Shown here: in pieces, positions 32,285 to 41,760 of the stretch | Numbering within the stretch: position 1 is the stretch's first letter | Layout of the letters: every line of letters starts with the position of its first letter | Assembly (NCBI RefSeq): GCF_900176165.1 | Contig: NZ_FWWU01000011.1 | Coordinates: 169,969-233,968, forward strand | Direction of reading: 5' to 3' | Length of the DNA: 64,000 nucleotides | Origin: Deinococcus hopiensis KR-140 | GTDB lineage: Bacteria; Deinococcota; Deinococci; Deinococcales; Deinococcaceae | Notes under the pieces: model-generated | What the model was told of the DNA's origin: nothing | The model's input: only the letters and a program-made list of their open reading frames with translations | Databases searched by the model: none | Translations under genes and position numbers: made by a program

Positions 32285-32753
32285 TTCCGCATGACCTGCG
32301 TGGTGAAGAACCCCCTGGAGGTGTTCACAACAGGTGGGTGTGTCGGGGCCGACAACGCGGTAATAGACCCTGAGGTGAGCGGTACGGCCGCCTTCCTGGG
32401 CAAGGACGGCGCGGTGCGTGACTTCACCCTTCACCGGTAAGCCGCTGGGTGGTGGGGAGGACGGTGCACGGTTCTCTGCCCAACTCGGGCTTCCGGAAGC
32501 CGGGGAGATGCCCGAGTACGGAGACGTGGAGCTCACCCTGACTCCGGCGGGACCGCCCACCGACGGCGCCAAGGGACAGCCAACCAAACTGCGTCAGTCC
32601 CAGCTTCCCTTTGAGGTGCCCCAGGGACGCTCCAGGTTCACGGCACGCTCAATCCCGCGCAAGGGGCCGGCGCCGACCTGGCCCAACGTGCGGGGCAGCG
32701 CGTACAGGACCGGCATGACGCTCTCGGTGGACATGGTCCATCCGCGCCTTTGA
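32285..32753 (+). pseudogene. Decayed paralogue of the upstream secreted protein
   Basis: FLGKDGAVRDFTLHR (ending at a TAA at 32438) parallels FDGSKGAVRNFTY of the upstream gene. After a frame change, EYGDVELTLTPAGPPTDGAK, LPFEVPQGRSRFTARSI parallels VDYDSLEFTFTPDGPN and the LGRYRVSATHI region. The signal peptide and first module are missing. A further short match, GTGATGAAAAACCCCCTTGAG-like at 32822, echoes 32299 and hints at a third copy. It reads as a tandem duplication in decay. Confidence 0.55.
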
Positions 32754-33256
32754 AGCGGGGGGTGGTCAGGCGCACGGGCGGCCACCCATTGCCGGGCGCG
32801 CACCGCGTCTTTCACGAAAGACGTGATGAAAAACCCCCTTGAGATCGGCGGGGCTGGCGCTGCTGAACAGGCTCAGCGGCGCCTTGTTGGTGTTGTCCGC
32901 CCTTGCGGAGGCCAAGGTGTCGTCCGGAGTGGTGCCGGGTGGACCGTGACGCGCTGGGGTACCTCAGTCTGCCGGTTGGTGCGGATGCGCACACCGCGCT
33001 CGTAGAGAGCGGCCCAGCCGGTGAGGTGGAGGCTGGCAGAGTGGGGAAGACCGGGGGCCGTCACGGCGCCTCGGGCTCTGGCGCGGTGCGGACGCAGCGC
33101 GCGTTCGTACAGAGGGTTCGGCGTCCTTGCCCTTGCATTTCAGGAGGGCGGTGAGGGGGATGGGACCTGTTCATAGTTGGGGATGCCGCGTTTCTCGCCC
33201 ATGTTGGTGTGCTCCTGCCGGGCCCACGCCAACGGACCGGAACGGTGGGTGTAAGG
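32754..33256. other. Decayed or non-coding region
   Basis: About 500 bp without a supported gene. The start repeats a small piece of the upstream pseudogene (KNPLE). Other frames are not recognisable. Confidence 0.3.
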
Positions 33257-33592
33257 TCAGACGGGCGCGTAGATCGGCAGAGGCCCCCAATAGCCAAGCG
33301 CCTGAGCGACGTCACGGTCGGCGTCCGTCACGACCGCACCGGGTGAAACCGGCGCAATGTACAGCACGCCCTCATGGGTCGCCAGGCAGAGATTGCCCCC
33401 CACCGCGCGCCTCAACGCCACGGCAACGCTGGGCCGGGAACCCAAGCCTTCGGGCGTCGTCGCTGCAGGAGCCACCGTCCACCCCGTCGGTAGCCACTGA
33501 ACCTTTTTCTTTTCCGTCATTTCATTCTTATTCTGCCGTCCTGAACGTAAAAATGCGTAATGGTCGAGGTCATGCTCGTGGGGATAGGGCAT
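33257..33592 (-). CDS. Hypothetical protein
   Basis: About 111 residues from ATG 33592 (MPYPHEHDLDHYAFLRSGRQ) or 87 from ATG 33520 (MTEKKKVQWLPTGWTVAP). The central part (SVAVALRRAVGGNLCLATHE, GVLYIAPVSPGAVVTDADRD) looks like a small alpha/beta domain. No family recognised. It is divergently oriented from the GH30 locus, so the 33.6-33.85 kb gap probably holds both promoters. Confidence 0.5.
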   Translation of the reverse strand: MPYPHEHDLDHYAFLRSGRQNKNEMTEKKKVQWLPTGWTVAPAATTPEGLGSRPSVAVALRRAVGGNLCLATHEGVLYIAPVSPGAVVTDADRDVAQALGYWGPLPIYAPV

Positions 33593-33764
33593 GGCGTGAG
33601 GTCGTGCGGTTTCCCTCGCTGCAGGAGACGCCCCCCGACCTTGTTGCTTGACACCCAGCACCAACGTTCTAATGTCGCGCTACAGCAGAGCGTAGACCTC
33701 CACTCTGGAGCCACTGTCCGTGCGGAATACGGCAGGCCAAGGCGTACTTTCTTTTCTGCTGCGC

Positions 33765-33780
33765 TTGTAAGCGCTTACAA
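33765..33780. promoter_or_regulatory. LacI-family operator upstream of GH30 gene 1
   Basis: TTGTAAGCGCTTACAA, a perfect 16-bp palindrome with the central CG of LacI/CcpA-type operators, 70 bp before the first GH30 start. The core TGTAAGCGCTTACA recurs upstream of the second GH30 gene. Confidence 0.88.
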
Positions 33781-33849
33781 AATAAAACGCTTTTCGTGGC
33801 CTCCGTACCGCTCAGGACTGCTTCCGGGTGAAGCAGCGAAGGAGAATCC

Positions 33850-35757
33850 ATGTCTTTTTCTGGTCTACCTCGCCTACGTTTTGCCCCCACCACCGGCCTC
33901 ATGGCCCTCACGCTCGGCCTCATGGCCTGCCAGCCCGTCACGGTTCCCGGAAGCGGTGGTGGGGAGCATACTCAGCCTGCCAGCGCGGTGGGCGTGCTGC
34001 TCACCACGGGCGACCAGTCGCGCCTCCTGAGCACCGAGTCCAGCGCCCACTTCAGCCGCGACGGCGGGGAGACCTACCCCACGGTCACGGTGGACACCAC
34101 CCGCACCGACCAGCAGATGGACGGGGTGGGCGCGGCCCTGACAGACGCCAGCGCGTGGTTGATTCAGAACAAGCTCAGCGCCGACGCACGGACCTCCCTG
34201 CTGCGCGACCTCTTTGGCACCGCTGGGGCTGGACTGGACGGGCTGCGGCTGCCGATGGGTGCGAGCGACTTCGCCCTGACCCACTACTCCTACGACGACG
34301 TGCCGGCTGGACAGACGGACCCCACCCTCGCGCACTTCAGCGTCGAGCACGACCGCGCGTACATCCTGCCAGTTGCCCAGCAGGCCCGGCAGATCAACCC
34401 GGGCCTCAAGTTCATGGCCTCCCCCTGGAGTGCGCCGGGCTGGATGAAGACCACGGACAGCCTGATCAAGGGCAAACTGAAGCCTGAGAACTACCCCGTC
34501 TACGCCCAGTATTTCCGCAGGTTCATCGAGGCATATGCCCAGGCGGGCGTGCCCATCGATCCGGTGACGGTGCAGAACGAGCCGCACGCTGAGCCCGACA
34601 ATTACCCAGGCATGCGCGTGGAAGCCGGGGAGGCCGCCGCCTTTATCCGCGACCACCTGGGGCCAACGCTGCGGCAGGCGGGCCTGAACACCAAGATCAT
34701 CGGCTGGGACCACAACTGGGACGAGTGGACCTACCCGCTGGAACTGCTGCAAGACGCGGGGGCCTCACGCGACCTCGACGGCACGGCCTTTCACTGTTAT
34801 GGGGGCGACGTGGACGCGCAGAGCCAGGTCCACGACACCTTTCCGGGCAAAAACCTCTACTTCACCGAATGCTCGGGCGGGTACTGGGCCGACAACTTCG
34901 CCGACAACCTCAAGTGGAACACCCAGAATCTGTTGATCGGTGCGCCGCGCAACTGGGCCAAGACGGTGCTGCTGTGGAACCTGGCGCTCGACGGGAACCA
35001 TGGGCCGCACACGGGTGGTTGCGGCGACTGCCGGGGCGTGGTGACGATCCATCAAGATACTGGCAAGGTGGACAGGAACGTCGAGTACTACGTGCTGGCG
35101 CAGTACGGACGGGCAGTGCGTCCCGGGGCCTACCGGGTAAGCAGCGCGACCTACAACGCCGACGCCGGCACCCTGCAGAGCGTGGCCTTCCGCAACCCGG
35201 ACGGCAGCAAAGCGCTGATCGTGCTCAACACGGCGTCCTCACCGCTGACCTTCAAGGTCAAGGAAAATGGCTCGTCGTTCTACACCACGCTGCCCGCCGC
35301 CTCGGTCGCCACCTACACCTGGACGGGCATGGGCTCGGACGCGCCGGCCCCCACCGCGCCACCGCTGGACGCCTACACCCGCATCGAGGCCGAAAACTAC
35401 AGCGCGGTGCAGGGCATTCAGACCGAGTCCAGCAGCGACGAGGGTGGGGGCCGCGACGTGGGCCACACGGATGGGGGAGACTACCTCGCCTTTCAACGCG
35501 TGGACTTCGGCACAGGCAAAGGGAAGGGCGTGGACTTCCGGCTGGCGAGCGGTGCCCAGGGGGGAACCCTCGAACTCCATCTCGACGCGCCGGACGGTCC
35601 CCTGCTCGCTTCCGTTACCGCTCCAGGCACGGGCGGCTGGCAGACCTGGAAGACGCTGCGCGCAGATCTCCAGGAGGCCTCAACGGGCATTCAGAAGGTC
35701 TACGCCGTGTTCCGCGACGGCGGCCTGAACTTCAACTGGTTTCAGTTCAGACGCTGA
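33850..35757 (+). CDS. GH30 glycoside hydrolase with C-terminal CBM6-like domain, lipoprotein
   Basis: 635 residues. The lipoprotein-type signal has LMAC at residues 24-27. The GH30 catalytic domain covers ~70-480: DGVGAALTDASAWLIQNKLS, then KFMASPWSAPGWMKTTDS, acid/base Glu in VQNEPHAEPD (E244) and nucleophile Glu in YFTECSGGYW (E340). A C-terminal carbohydrate-binding module (about 505-635) begins YTRIEAENYSAVQGIQTESS and has DGGDYLAFQRVDFG, CBM6-like. GH30 enzymes cleave beta-1,6-glucan, glucosylceramide or related beta-linkages; the exact substrate is not evident. The enzyme is likely anchored outside the cell. It is controlled by the operator upstream and the LacI gene downstream. Confidence 0.93.
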   Translation: MSFSGLPRLRFAPTTGLMALTLGLMACQPVTVPGSGGGEHTQPASAVGVLLTTGDQSRLLSTESSAHFSRDGGETYPTVTVDTTRTDQQMDGVGAALTDASAWLIQNKLSADARTSLLRDLFGTAGAGLDGLRLPMGASDFALTHYSYDDVPAGQTDPTLAHFSVEHDRAYILPVAQQARQINPGLKFMASPWSAPGWMKTTDSLIKGKLKPENYPVYAQYFRRFIEAYAQAGVPIDPVTVQNEPHAEPDNYPGMRVEAGEAAAFIRDHLGPTLRQAGLNTKIIGWDHNWDEWTYPLELLQDAGASRDLDGTAFHCYGGDVDAQSQVHDTFPGKNLYFTECSGGYWADNFADNLKWNTQNLLIGAPRNWAKTVLLWNLALDGNHGPHTGGCGDCRGVVTIHQDTGKVDRNVEYYVLAQYGRAVRPGAYRVSSATYNADAGTLQSVAFRNPDGSKALIVLNTASSPLTFKVKENGSSFYTTLPAASVATYTWTGMGSDAPAPTAPPLDAYTRIEAENYSAVQGIQTESSSDEGGGRDVGHTDGGDYLAFQRVDFGTGKGKGVDFRLASGAQGGTLELHLDAPDGPLLASVTAPGTGGWQTWKTLRADLQEASTGIQKVYAVFRDGGLNFNWFQFRR

Positions 35758-35869
35758 CGCAGCGCTTTGCCTCCCCCTTTGCGCGCCGTACGCAGGGAGC
35801 CGCGCAGCGCGGGGCTCGGGGGCTGCTCGCCGTTCAAGGCTCTACACTGCCGGGGAAGGAGCCCTGACC

Positions 35870-36907
35870 TTGCCCGAATCCCTCACCCTGGAACAGGTGG
35901 CCCGCGCCGCGCGGGTGTCCACGGCCACCGTGTCCCGGATCATCAACGGCACGGGCACGGTCAGCGCCCACAAACGCGCGGCGGTGATGGAAGCCATTGA
36001 GCGGCTGGGTTACCGCCCCAACATGATGGCGCAGGCCTTGGCGCGCGGCAGCACCATGAGCGTGGGCGTGCTGACCCCAGACATCGCCAGCCCGTTTTAC
36101 AGCGCTGTGCTGCGTGGGGTGGAGCGGGGCTTCGGCGGCAGCGGCTACCACCCGGTCTTCGCCAGTGAGGAGTGGCGGGTAAGCAGCGCATCCGACTCGC
36201 TGGACCTGCTCGTCTCGCGGCGGGTAGATGCCATGATCGTGCTGGGCGGCAATACGCCCCTGGACCGCCTACGCGAGCTTGCAGGGTTAATGCCGCTGGT
36301 GGTGCTGGGTCGCGAGTTGCCCGGCCTGGAGGGCCAGTGCCTGGAGGTGGACCAGACCGTGGGGGCCGAGCAGGCCACCCACCACCTGCTGGCCCTGGGA
36401 CACCGCCGCATCGTGCATCTGGCAGGCCCGGAGGACCACGCCGACGCTCGGGCCCGCCTCGCCGGTTACCGCCGGGCGCTGCGGGATGCGGGCGTCCCTG
36501 AGGCTCCTGAACTGATCGTTCCCGGCGACTTCAGCGAGGCGGGCGGCCACGCGGCCACCGAGGCCCTGCTTGCGGCGGGCGTGCCCTTCACCGCTATTTT
36601 TGCCGCCAACGATCAGTCCTCGGCGGGGGCGCAACTCGCGCTGTTTCGCCGGGGCCTGCGGGTGCCCACCGACCTCTCGGTGGTGGGCTTCGACGACATT
36701 CCCGGCAGCGCCTTCGAGCGTCCGCCGCTGACCACCGTTCGGCAACCCACCGGGGACATGGGCCAGGCGGCGGCAGCGATGGTGCTCGCACTGCTGCGCG
36801 GGGAGCAGCCCAGCATGCCCACCTTCCGGGCCGCGCTGGTGGAGCGGGAATCGACGGCCCCCGTTCCCACCGTACGCTCCAACGCAAGGGGGCGCAAGAA
36901 GGGCTGA
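35870..36907 (+). CDS. LacI-family regulator of the GH30 locus
   Basis: 345 residues from TTG with AAGGAG eight bases upstream. The N-terminal HTH is LTLEQVARAARVSTATVSRI with the INGTGTVSAHKR and YRPNMMAQALARG hinge; the sugar-binding domain ends PPLTTVRQPTGDMGQ. It sits between two GH30 genes whose upstream regions both contain the GTAAGCGCTTAC operator, so it is the probable repressor of both, induced by a released oligosaccharide or sugar. The HTH recognition helix (STATVSRI) fits operators of this kind. It is 113 bp after GH30 gene 1, possibly co-transcribed. Confidence 0.92.
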   Translation: MPESLTLEQVARAARVSTATVSRIINGTGTVSAHKRAAVMEAIERLGYRPNMMAQALARGSTMSVGVLTPDIASPFYSAVLRGVERGFGGSGYHPVFASEEWRVSSASDSLDLLVSRRVDAMIVLGGNTPLDRLRELAGLMPLVVLGRELPGLEGQCLEVDQTVGAEQATHHLLALGHRRIVHLAGPEDHADARARLAGYRRALRDAGVPEAPELIVPGDFSEAGGHAATEALLAAGVPFTAIFAANDQSSAGAQLALFRRGLRVPTDLSVVGFDDIPGSAFERPPLTTVRQPTGDMGQAAAAMVLALLRGEQPSMPTFRAALVERESTAPVPTVRSNARGRKKG

Positions 36908-37021
36908 GAATACCGCGAGCGGCAGCATCTGACAGCGGCCCTGCCGCATCATGCCCTCCCCGCCGTGTTGAGAGGCGGCAAGGTCAAGTCCTTTACCGCT
37001 CATGACACGGGCCCCTCCAGA

Positions 37022-37091
37022 TTGACTTGTTGGAGGGTGGGACGTACCCTAAACGAGGCCTCTTCAATTCAATAATTTGTAAGCGCTTACA
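37022..37091 (+). promoter_or_regulatory. Promoter and operator of GH30 gene 2
   Basis: A candidate promoter TTGACT (37022-37027), 17-bp spacer, TACCCT (37045-37050) is followed by the operator TGTAAGCGCTTACA (37078-37091) and a weaker second copy AAAGCGCTTA (37135-37144). Binding downstream of the promoter would block elongation. Confidence 0.75.
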
Positions 37092-37213
37092 TACCGATTT
37101 CTCTCTTTGGTATGCATGGTTTTCGCGCATCGGGAAAGCGCTTACCTCCCTGGATGAAGTCCATGCCACGCCGTCGCCCCAGCGTTCTTATCCCTCTCTT
37201 CAAGGAGACCCGC

Positions 37214-38668
37214 ATGTCTTACGCGAAGTTCCGTCCCTTTCTGCTGCTGACCCTCGCGCTTGCGGGGTGTGGTGCTCCGCCGCCCTCCTCACCGCAGACG
37301 GGCGTTTCACCCCAGCCGGGCTTGACACTGCACGGCCAGTCGGCCACCGCCGCCGACGTGTGGGTGACGTACCCGGACCGCAGCCGCCTGATCTCATGGG
37401 ACGGCAGCCGGAGCTTCTCGGCAGACGCTTCGGTCACGCCCTCCACGCTGACGGTCAGTGAGGGGACGACGTACCAGACCATTGACGGCTTCGGCGCTTC
37501 GCTGACCGACTCGGCGGCGTGGCTGATCCAGAACAAGCTCTCGGCGGCGCAGCGGAGCACCGTCATGCAGAACCTGTTCGGGTTCAACGACGGGAATGCG
37601 GGGATCAGCTACCTGCGTCTGCCGCTGGGGGGCAGCGACATGGCGCTGAGCCACTACACCTACGACGACGGCGCGGCGGACCCCAACCTCACGCGCTTTT
37701 CTATCGGCCACGACCTCGCCTACATCATTCCCATCGCCAAACAGGCCAAATCCATCGATTCGGGCCTGAAGTACATGGGCACGCCCTGGAGCGCCCCCGC
37801 GTGGATGAAGACGAGCGGCAGCCTGTACACCGGTAAGCTGAACCAGACGTACTACCCCCTGTACGCCACGTACCTGCGCAAGGTGTACGACGCCTATGCG
37901 GCAAACGGCGTGCCCTTCCACGCCATGACAGTTCAGAACGAGCCCCAGTTCGAGCCTGGCAGCTACCCCGGAATGAAGTACGAGTGGTACGACGAACTGA
38001 ATTTCGTGCGCGACCACCTCGCTCCGCGCATGGGCGGTACGGGCGTGAAACTCCTCTCCTTCGACCACAACTGGGACATGGACTGGTACCCCAGAGCCGT
38101 GATGAACGAGGGCCAGGCCTCCTATGCGGGCTCGGCGTGGCACTGCTACAGCGGCAACCCAAGCGCGATGAGCGGCGTGCACAGCGCCTACCCGGGCAAG
38201 GACATCTACCTCACCGAATGCTCAGGCACCTTCGCCAACAGCAGTTTCGGCGCCAACCTGAAGTGGAACATGCAGAACATGCTTATCGGCGGCACCCGGA
38301 ACTGGGCCAAGACGGTGCTGTTTTGGAGCTTGGCGCAGGACCCCAGCGGCAATCCGCACACGGGGGGCTGTTCCAACTGCCGGGGCGTGATCACCATCAA
38401 CCAGACCAATGGAGCCGTGACCTACAACGAGGAGTACTACGCCCTCGCCCACTTCGCGCGCTTCGTGTGGCCTGGCGCGGTTCGCATCGGCACCACAGAT
38501 TCGAGTGACGGGCGGTTTATTGGGGTGGCCTTCCGCAACGCCAACGGGGCCAAGGCCCTCGTGGTGCTTAATCAGGGAAGCGTTGCGGCCACCTTCAAGA
38601 TGGTCTGGGCGGGCAAGTCCGTCACCCAGACGCTCCCCGCTTCGGGGGTGGCGACGGTGTTCTGGTAA
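37214..38668 (+). CDS. GH30 glycoside hydrolase, lipoprotein, no CBM
   Basis: 484 residues from ATG 37214 (AAGGAG upstream; the longer frame from 37112 lacks signal character). The lipobox is in LLTLALAGCGAPP. The catalytic domain resembles GH30 gene 1: DGFGASLTDSAAWLIQNKLS, KYMGTPWSAPAWMKTSGS, acid/base VQNEPQFEPG (E243) and nucleophile YLTECSGTFA (E335). It lacks the C-terminal CBM6-like domain of gene 1. Ends FKMVWAGKSVTQTLPASG. Paralogous pair: one with and one without a binding module, sharing a regulator, suggests complementary action on insoluble and soluble substrate. Confidence 0.93.
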   Translation: MSYAKFRPFLLLTLALAGCGAPPPSSPQTGVSPQPGLTLHGQSATAADVWVTYPDRSRLISWDGSRSFSADASVTPSTLTVSEGTTYQTIDGFGASLTDSAAWLIQNKLSAAQRSTVMQNLFGFNDGNAGISYLRLPLGGSDMALSHYTYDDGAADPNLTRFSIGHDLAYIIPIAKQAKSIDSGLKYMGTPWSAPAWMKTSGSLYTGKLNQTYYPLYATYLRKVYDAYAANGVPFHAMTVQNEPQFEPGSYPGMKYEWYDELNFVRDHLAPRMGGTGVKLLSFDHNWDMDWYPRAVMNEGQASYAGSAWHCYSGNPSAMSGVHSAYPGKDIYLTECSGTFANSSFGANLKWNMQNMLIGGTRNWAKTVLFWSLAQDPSGNPHTGGCSNCRGVITINQTNGAVTYNEEYYALAHFARFVWPGAVRIGTTDSSDGRFIGVAFRNANGAKALVVLNQGSVAATFKMVWAGKSVTQTLPASGVATVFW

Positions 38669-38907
38669 GGCCCGACGGGTGAAGGGGGAGGGGGGCCAGG
38701 TCCGTGTGTGGATTTGGTCCCCTTTCCACGCCCCGAACAGGCCGCTGTGCCTTGCCATTGGTGCGTACAAGATGGGGCGTCCCGCAGTCCAGGCAGTGAT
38801 GACCCGGGCACAACGCCGGGGCGTATGCTTCTCCTCCGCGTCCGTTCCAGTGCCAGCAGCAAACTGGAAGCGGCCGTGAACCTTACTTCAAGCGGGGCAC
38901 TGCCGGC

Positions 38908-39480
38908 ATGTCCACACGCGACAAAGAGGTGATGAATTCAAGCCGCATCACGGTATATGCGGCGGGTGGCCCGGCAGGGCCTCAGACCGCGGTGCCTAAG
39001 AGCGGGAATTTCCAGCGCTACTTCGACGCCCGGCACATCTCGCTCAGCAGCTTGATGTCGGTGGCCCACACCACCACTTACCGGGACGACTCACTCATGC
39101 GCGTTCACCGGACCTACGCCGACCAGACCCGCCGCTGCACCGCCATCCCGAGCAAGAAGGTGGAGCTGCGCTTTCGCGAGGTGTACGGCAACGCGGTCAT
39201 TGGGGTGAAACCTTCCGGCGCCTGAACTACAGCGGTAATCCTGGAACGGTAAACATCACGCCTGAGCTGCTTGCCAAGGACGCATAGATCCGCACCGACG
39301 TGCTTGCAATGCGCCGTCTTGGTACGAGAACTTCCGTTGGAAGAAGCACGCGGACTTGCTGATGGACGGCGTGGTGAAAGGCACCTTCGACCGCAACTGC
39401 TACGCTTGCCACTCAGAAGGCAACCTCTCTACTTGTACGGTCAACAAATTACTGGGGACGTGTACAACCTTAACGGGTAG
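38908..39480 (+). pseudogene. Decayed unidentified gene with terminator
   Basis: A coding-like start (GNFQRYFDARHISLSSLMSV, then AHTTTYRDDSLMRVHRTYAD, KKVELRFREVYGNAV) stops at 39223. The same gene seems to continue in other frames: LNYSGNPGTVNITPELLAKD, then FRWKKHADLLMDGVVKGTFD and RNCYACHSEG, then LYGQQITGDVYNLNG ending at a TAG at 39478. A strong terminator follows. At least three frame changes are needed. I cannot name the family. Confidence 0.55.
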
Positions 39481-39498
39481 ATCTCTGAAGATTTCGTG

Positions 39499-39531
39499 GG
39501 GCCGGAGGTCAAGTGATCTCCGGCCCTTTTT
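39499..39531 (+). terminator. Intrinsic terminator
   Basis: GGGCCGGAG and CTCCGGCCC (9-bp perfect stem, 10-nt loop) followed by TTTTT, 20 bp after the last stop of the decayed gene. It survived although the gene did not. Confidence 0.88.
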
Positions 39532-39745
39532 CAGATGGAGTCCATCTGTTTTACTGACAACCCGGGAAAGCACCAGTTTGCCGACTCCATGTCTGGACCC
39601 GTTCTTCTCGCCTCCGCTCAGATGGAATCATCCCGCAAATGATCCCACCGAAGTCTGTACCCGATGTTTCTGCAGGGCGTACTGTCGGTCTGCTCCCTTT
39701 AGTCAGGCGATGAGCGGACCTCATGGCCCCGGGGTCAGATGAGGC

Positions 39746-40876
39746 ATGGGTTCTTCACTGCAGACCGCTGGGGTCTTCACCGGCCTTCTGGGCCTCCTGC
39801 TGACCTCGTGCGCCATCGTCCAGAAGCCCCAAACCTCCCGCCCGGACACGGGGCTGACGTTGCCTGCGGGTTTTCACGCGGCGGTATACGCCTCAGGCCT
39901 GAACAAACCTCGTCTGATGGCCGTGGCCCCCAACGGGGACCTGTTCGTCGCCGAAAGCGGCGCCGGGCAGGTGGACGTGCTGCCCAACCGCAACGGCGAC
40001 GGCGTCCCCGAGGGCCGGGAAGTCTTTGCCAGTGGCCTCAGCGCTCCGCACAGCCTCGCCTTTCACGGCGGCTTTCTCTACGTCGCGGGCACCGACAGCG
40101 TGGTGCGGTTTCCCTACGCGCCGGGAGACACGCGTGCCAGCGGAGCGCCTGAAAAAATCCTCGATCTGCCTGCAGAAGGCCTGCACAAGACCCGCACGCT
40201 GGTGTTCGGACCTGACGACCGCATGTACGTGGCGGTGGGCAGCACCTGCAATGCCTGCCTGGAGTCCGACCCCCGCCGGGCCGCCGTATGGGTCTACGAT
40301 GCCGACGGAAAAAACGGCAAACCCTACGCGACGGGGCTGCGCAACGCCGTGGGTCTGGAATGGTCTGGCGGTACCCTCTACGCCACCGTCAACGGGCGTG
40401 ACCTGCTGGGCAACGACGTGCCCCCAGAGGCGTTTTTCCGGTTGCGGGACGGAGGAAACTACGGCTGGCCCTTCTGCTATTCCGCCGGAGGCGAGCAGGT
40501 GCGGGACCAGAGCTTTGCTCCCGAGCAGGCCGTGGACTGCCGCGCGGCCCAGCCCGCTTTCGCCACCACGACCGCCCACAGCGCGCCCCTTGGGCTCGCC
40601 TTCTACACGGGCACGGCGTTTCCCCCCGCGTACCGGGGGCAGATGTTCGTGGCCCTGCACGGTTCGTGGAACCGCCTGCCCAAGTCGGGGTACAAGGTGA
40701 TCACGGTCGATCCGGGCACCGGCGAGGTGAAGGACTTCCTCACCGGCTTCTTGGAGGGAGGTGGCCTCACCACATCCGGACGCCCGGTGGACCTGCAGGT
40801 GGCCGCCGACGGAGCCCTGTTTCTCACGGATGACGGCAATGGCCTGATCTACCGCATCACCTACACGGGTTCGTGA
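39746..40876 (+). CDS. Sorbosone-dehydrogenase-like PQQ sugar dehydrogenase, lipoprotein
   Basis: 376 residues. N-terminal lipoprotein signal with lipobox LLTSC (Cys 22). The beta-propeller has the usual blocks: LPAGFHAAVYASGLNKPRLM, GDLFVAESGAGQVDVLPNRN, DDRMYVAVGSTCNAC, ATGLRNAVGLEWSGGTLYAT, GNYGWPFCYSAGG and HGSWNRLPKSGYKV. Members oxidise sugars or aldoses with PQQ, outside the cytoplasm. Substrate is not readable; the GH30 locus nearby is compatible with processing of released sugars, but that link is inferred. Confidence 0.88.
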   Translation: MGSSLQTAGVFTGLLGLLLTSCAIVQKPQTSRPDTGLTLPAGFHAAVYASGLNKPRLMAVAPNGDLFVAESGAGQVDVLPNRNGDGVPEGREVFASGLSAPHSLAFHGGFLYVAGTDSVVRFPYAPGDTRASGAPEKILDLPAEGLHKTRTLVFGPDDRMYVAVGSTCNACLESDPRRAAVWVYDADGKNGKPYATGLRNAVGLEWSGGTLYATVNGRDLLGNDVPPEAFFRLRDGGNYGWPFCYSAGGEQVRDQSFAPEQAVDCRAAQPAFATTTAHSAPLGLAFYTGTAFPPAYRGQMFVALHGSWNRLPKSGYKVITVDPGTGEVKDFLTGFLEGGGLTTSGRPVDLQVAADGALFLTDDGNGLIYRITYTGS

Positions 40877-41337
40877 AGTCTGAGAAGCGCAGTAGGCTGA
40901 GCGCGCGGAACGCTGGCACTGCTGGGGCTGGCCGCCGCGGTCACCAGTACGCTGCTCTGTTTGCGCCGCTCGGTCAGCGCCTGAAGCGTCAGTCGCGTGA
41001 GCCCGGACCTTCAGGTGGCTGAACAAGTCGGCAGACTGGCGTTGCTGCCCAGCCCGAACTTGCCCCAGTCTGGGCACCTGCAGCGCACGAGATCAACGGT
41101 CCTGGCGAATTTCTCCAAAGACTTCACCCCCGCCTGCTGTGCGGGACTCCTTGGGCTCACGCCCGCTGCTCCTGGTTTTACCGCCGCACATTTTTACCCG
41201 AACCTGGTGGACTTCAAGTGGGTCTGGGGACCGGTGCCCATTCCGCTGGGACCCATTCACGTGGAGCTTGAGGCCGAGGTGCGCTTGGCCATCCTCGAAC
41301 TCCCGGAGGGAACGACCGTCCATGTCCACGATGACGC
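40877..41337. other. No gene recognised
   Basis: About 460 bp with frames that look like shadows. A plus frame (40997-41413) contains plausible VPIPLGPIHVELEAEVRLAI but no family was recognised. Confidence 0.3.
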
Positions 41338-41500
41338 CGCAGCATTGCGGGCCTGCACCTCGGGGGCATGCGGCGGCAACCCCGCCTCCTGCCGGAACAC
41401 CCGAATCAGTTGAAATGGGCTCAACCCAGTCACGCGGGCCAGCGGCTCCAAGGACACTTCCTTGGTGGCATGGGCTTCGAGGAAAGCCCGCCCCGCGGAC
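41338..41500 (-). pseudogene. AraC-family regulator fragment
   Basis: RAFLEAHATKEVSLEPLARV, TGLSPFQLIRVFRQEAGLPP is the first helix-turn-helix of an AraC-family DNA-binding domain. The second HTH and the ligand domain are not recognisable in the flanking frames. It points away from the amidohydrolase fragment at 41761, which may once have been its target. Confidence 0.65.
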
Positions 41501-41760
41501 TGCCGCCCGCTCCTGTCCGGTCCCTGCGGGCGACAGGCGACAGGCGGACGAGCCCTGGCCGTCTGACACCCTCCTCCTATCTCTTGACGTCCCTGCGCGT
41601 CGTCGAAAGGTGGTGTTGCCTGAAGGTGGCCGTTCGTGACGTTGAGCTCCTGCCCAGTGTCAAGGACCTTGACATCCACCGCGCCTTACCCGCGCTGCTG
41701 GCAATCGCTTCATTTCCCTTTTAAAGGCCTCATCTCAGGCGCACGTCAGAGAACCTGCGA

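Noticed and set aside
36908..37021. CCCTCCA / TGGAGGG inverted repeat at 37013-37037 as terminator of the LacI gene
   Set aside because: The loop is 11 nt and no T-run follows; it overlaps a better promoter candidate.
39746..40876. Membership of the sorbosone-dehydrogenase-like gene in the GH30 regulon
   Set aside because: No GTAAGCGCTTAC-type operator lies upstream, and a decayed gene with a terminator separates them.
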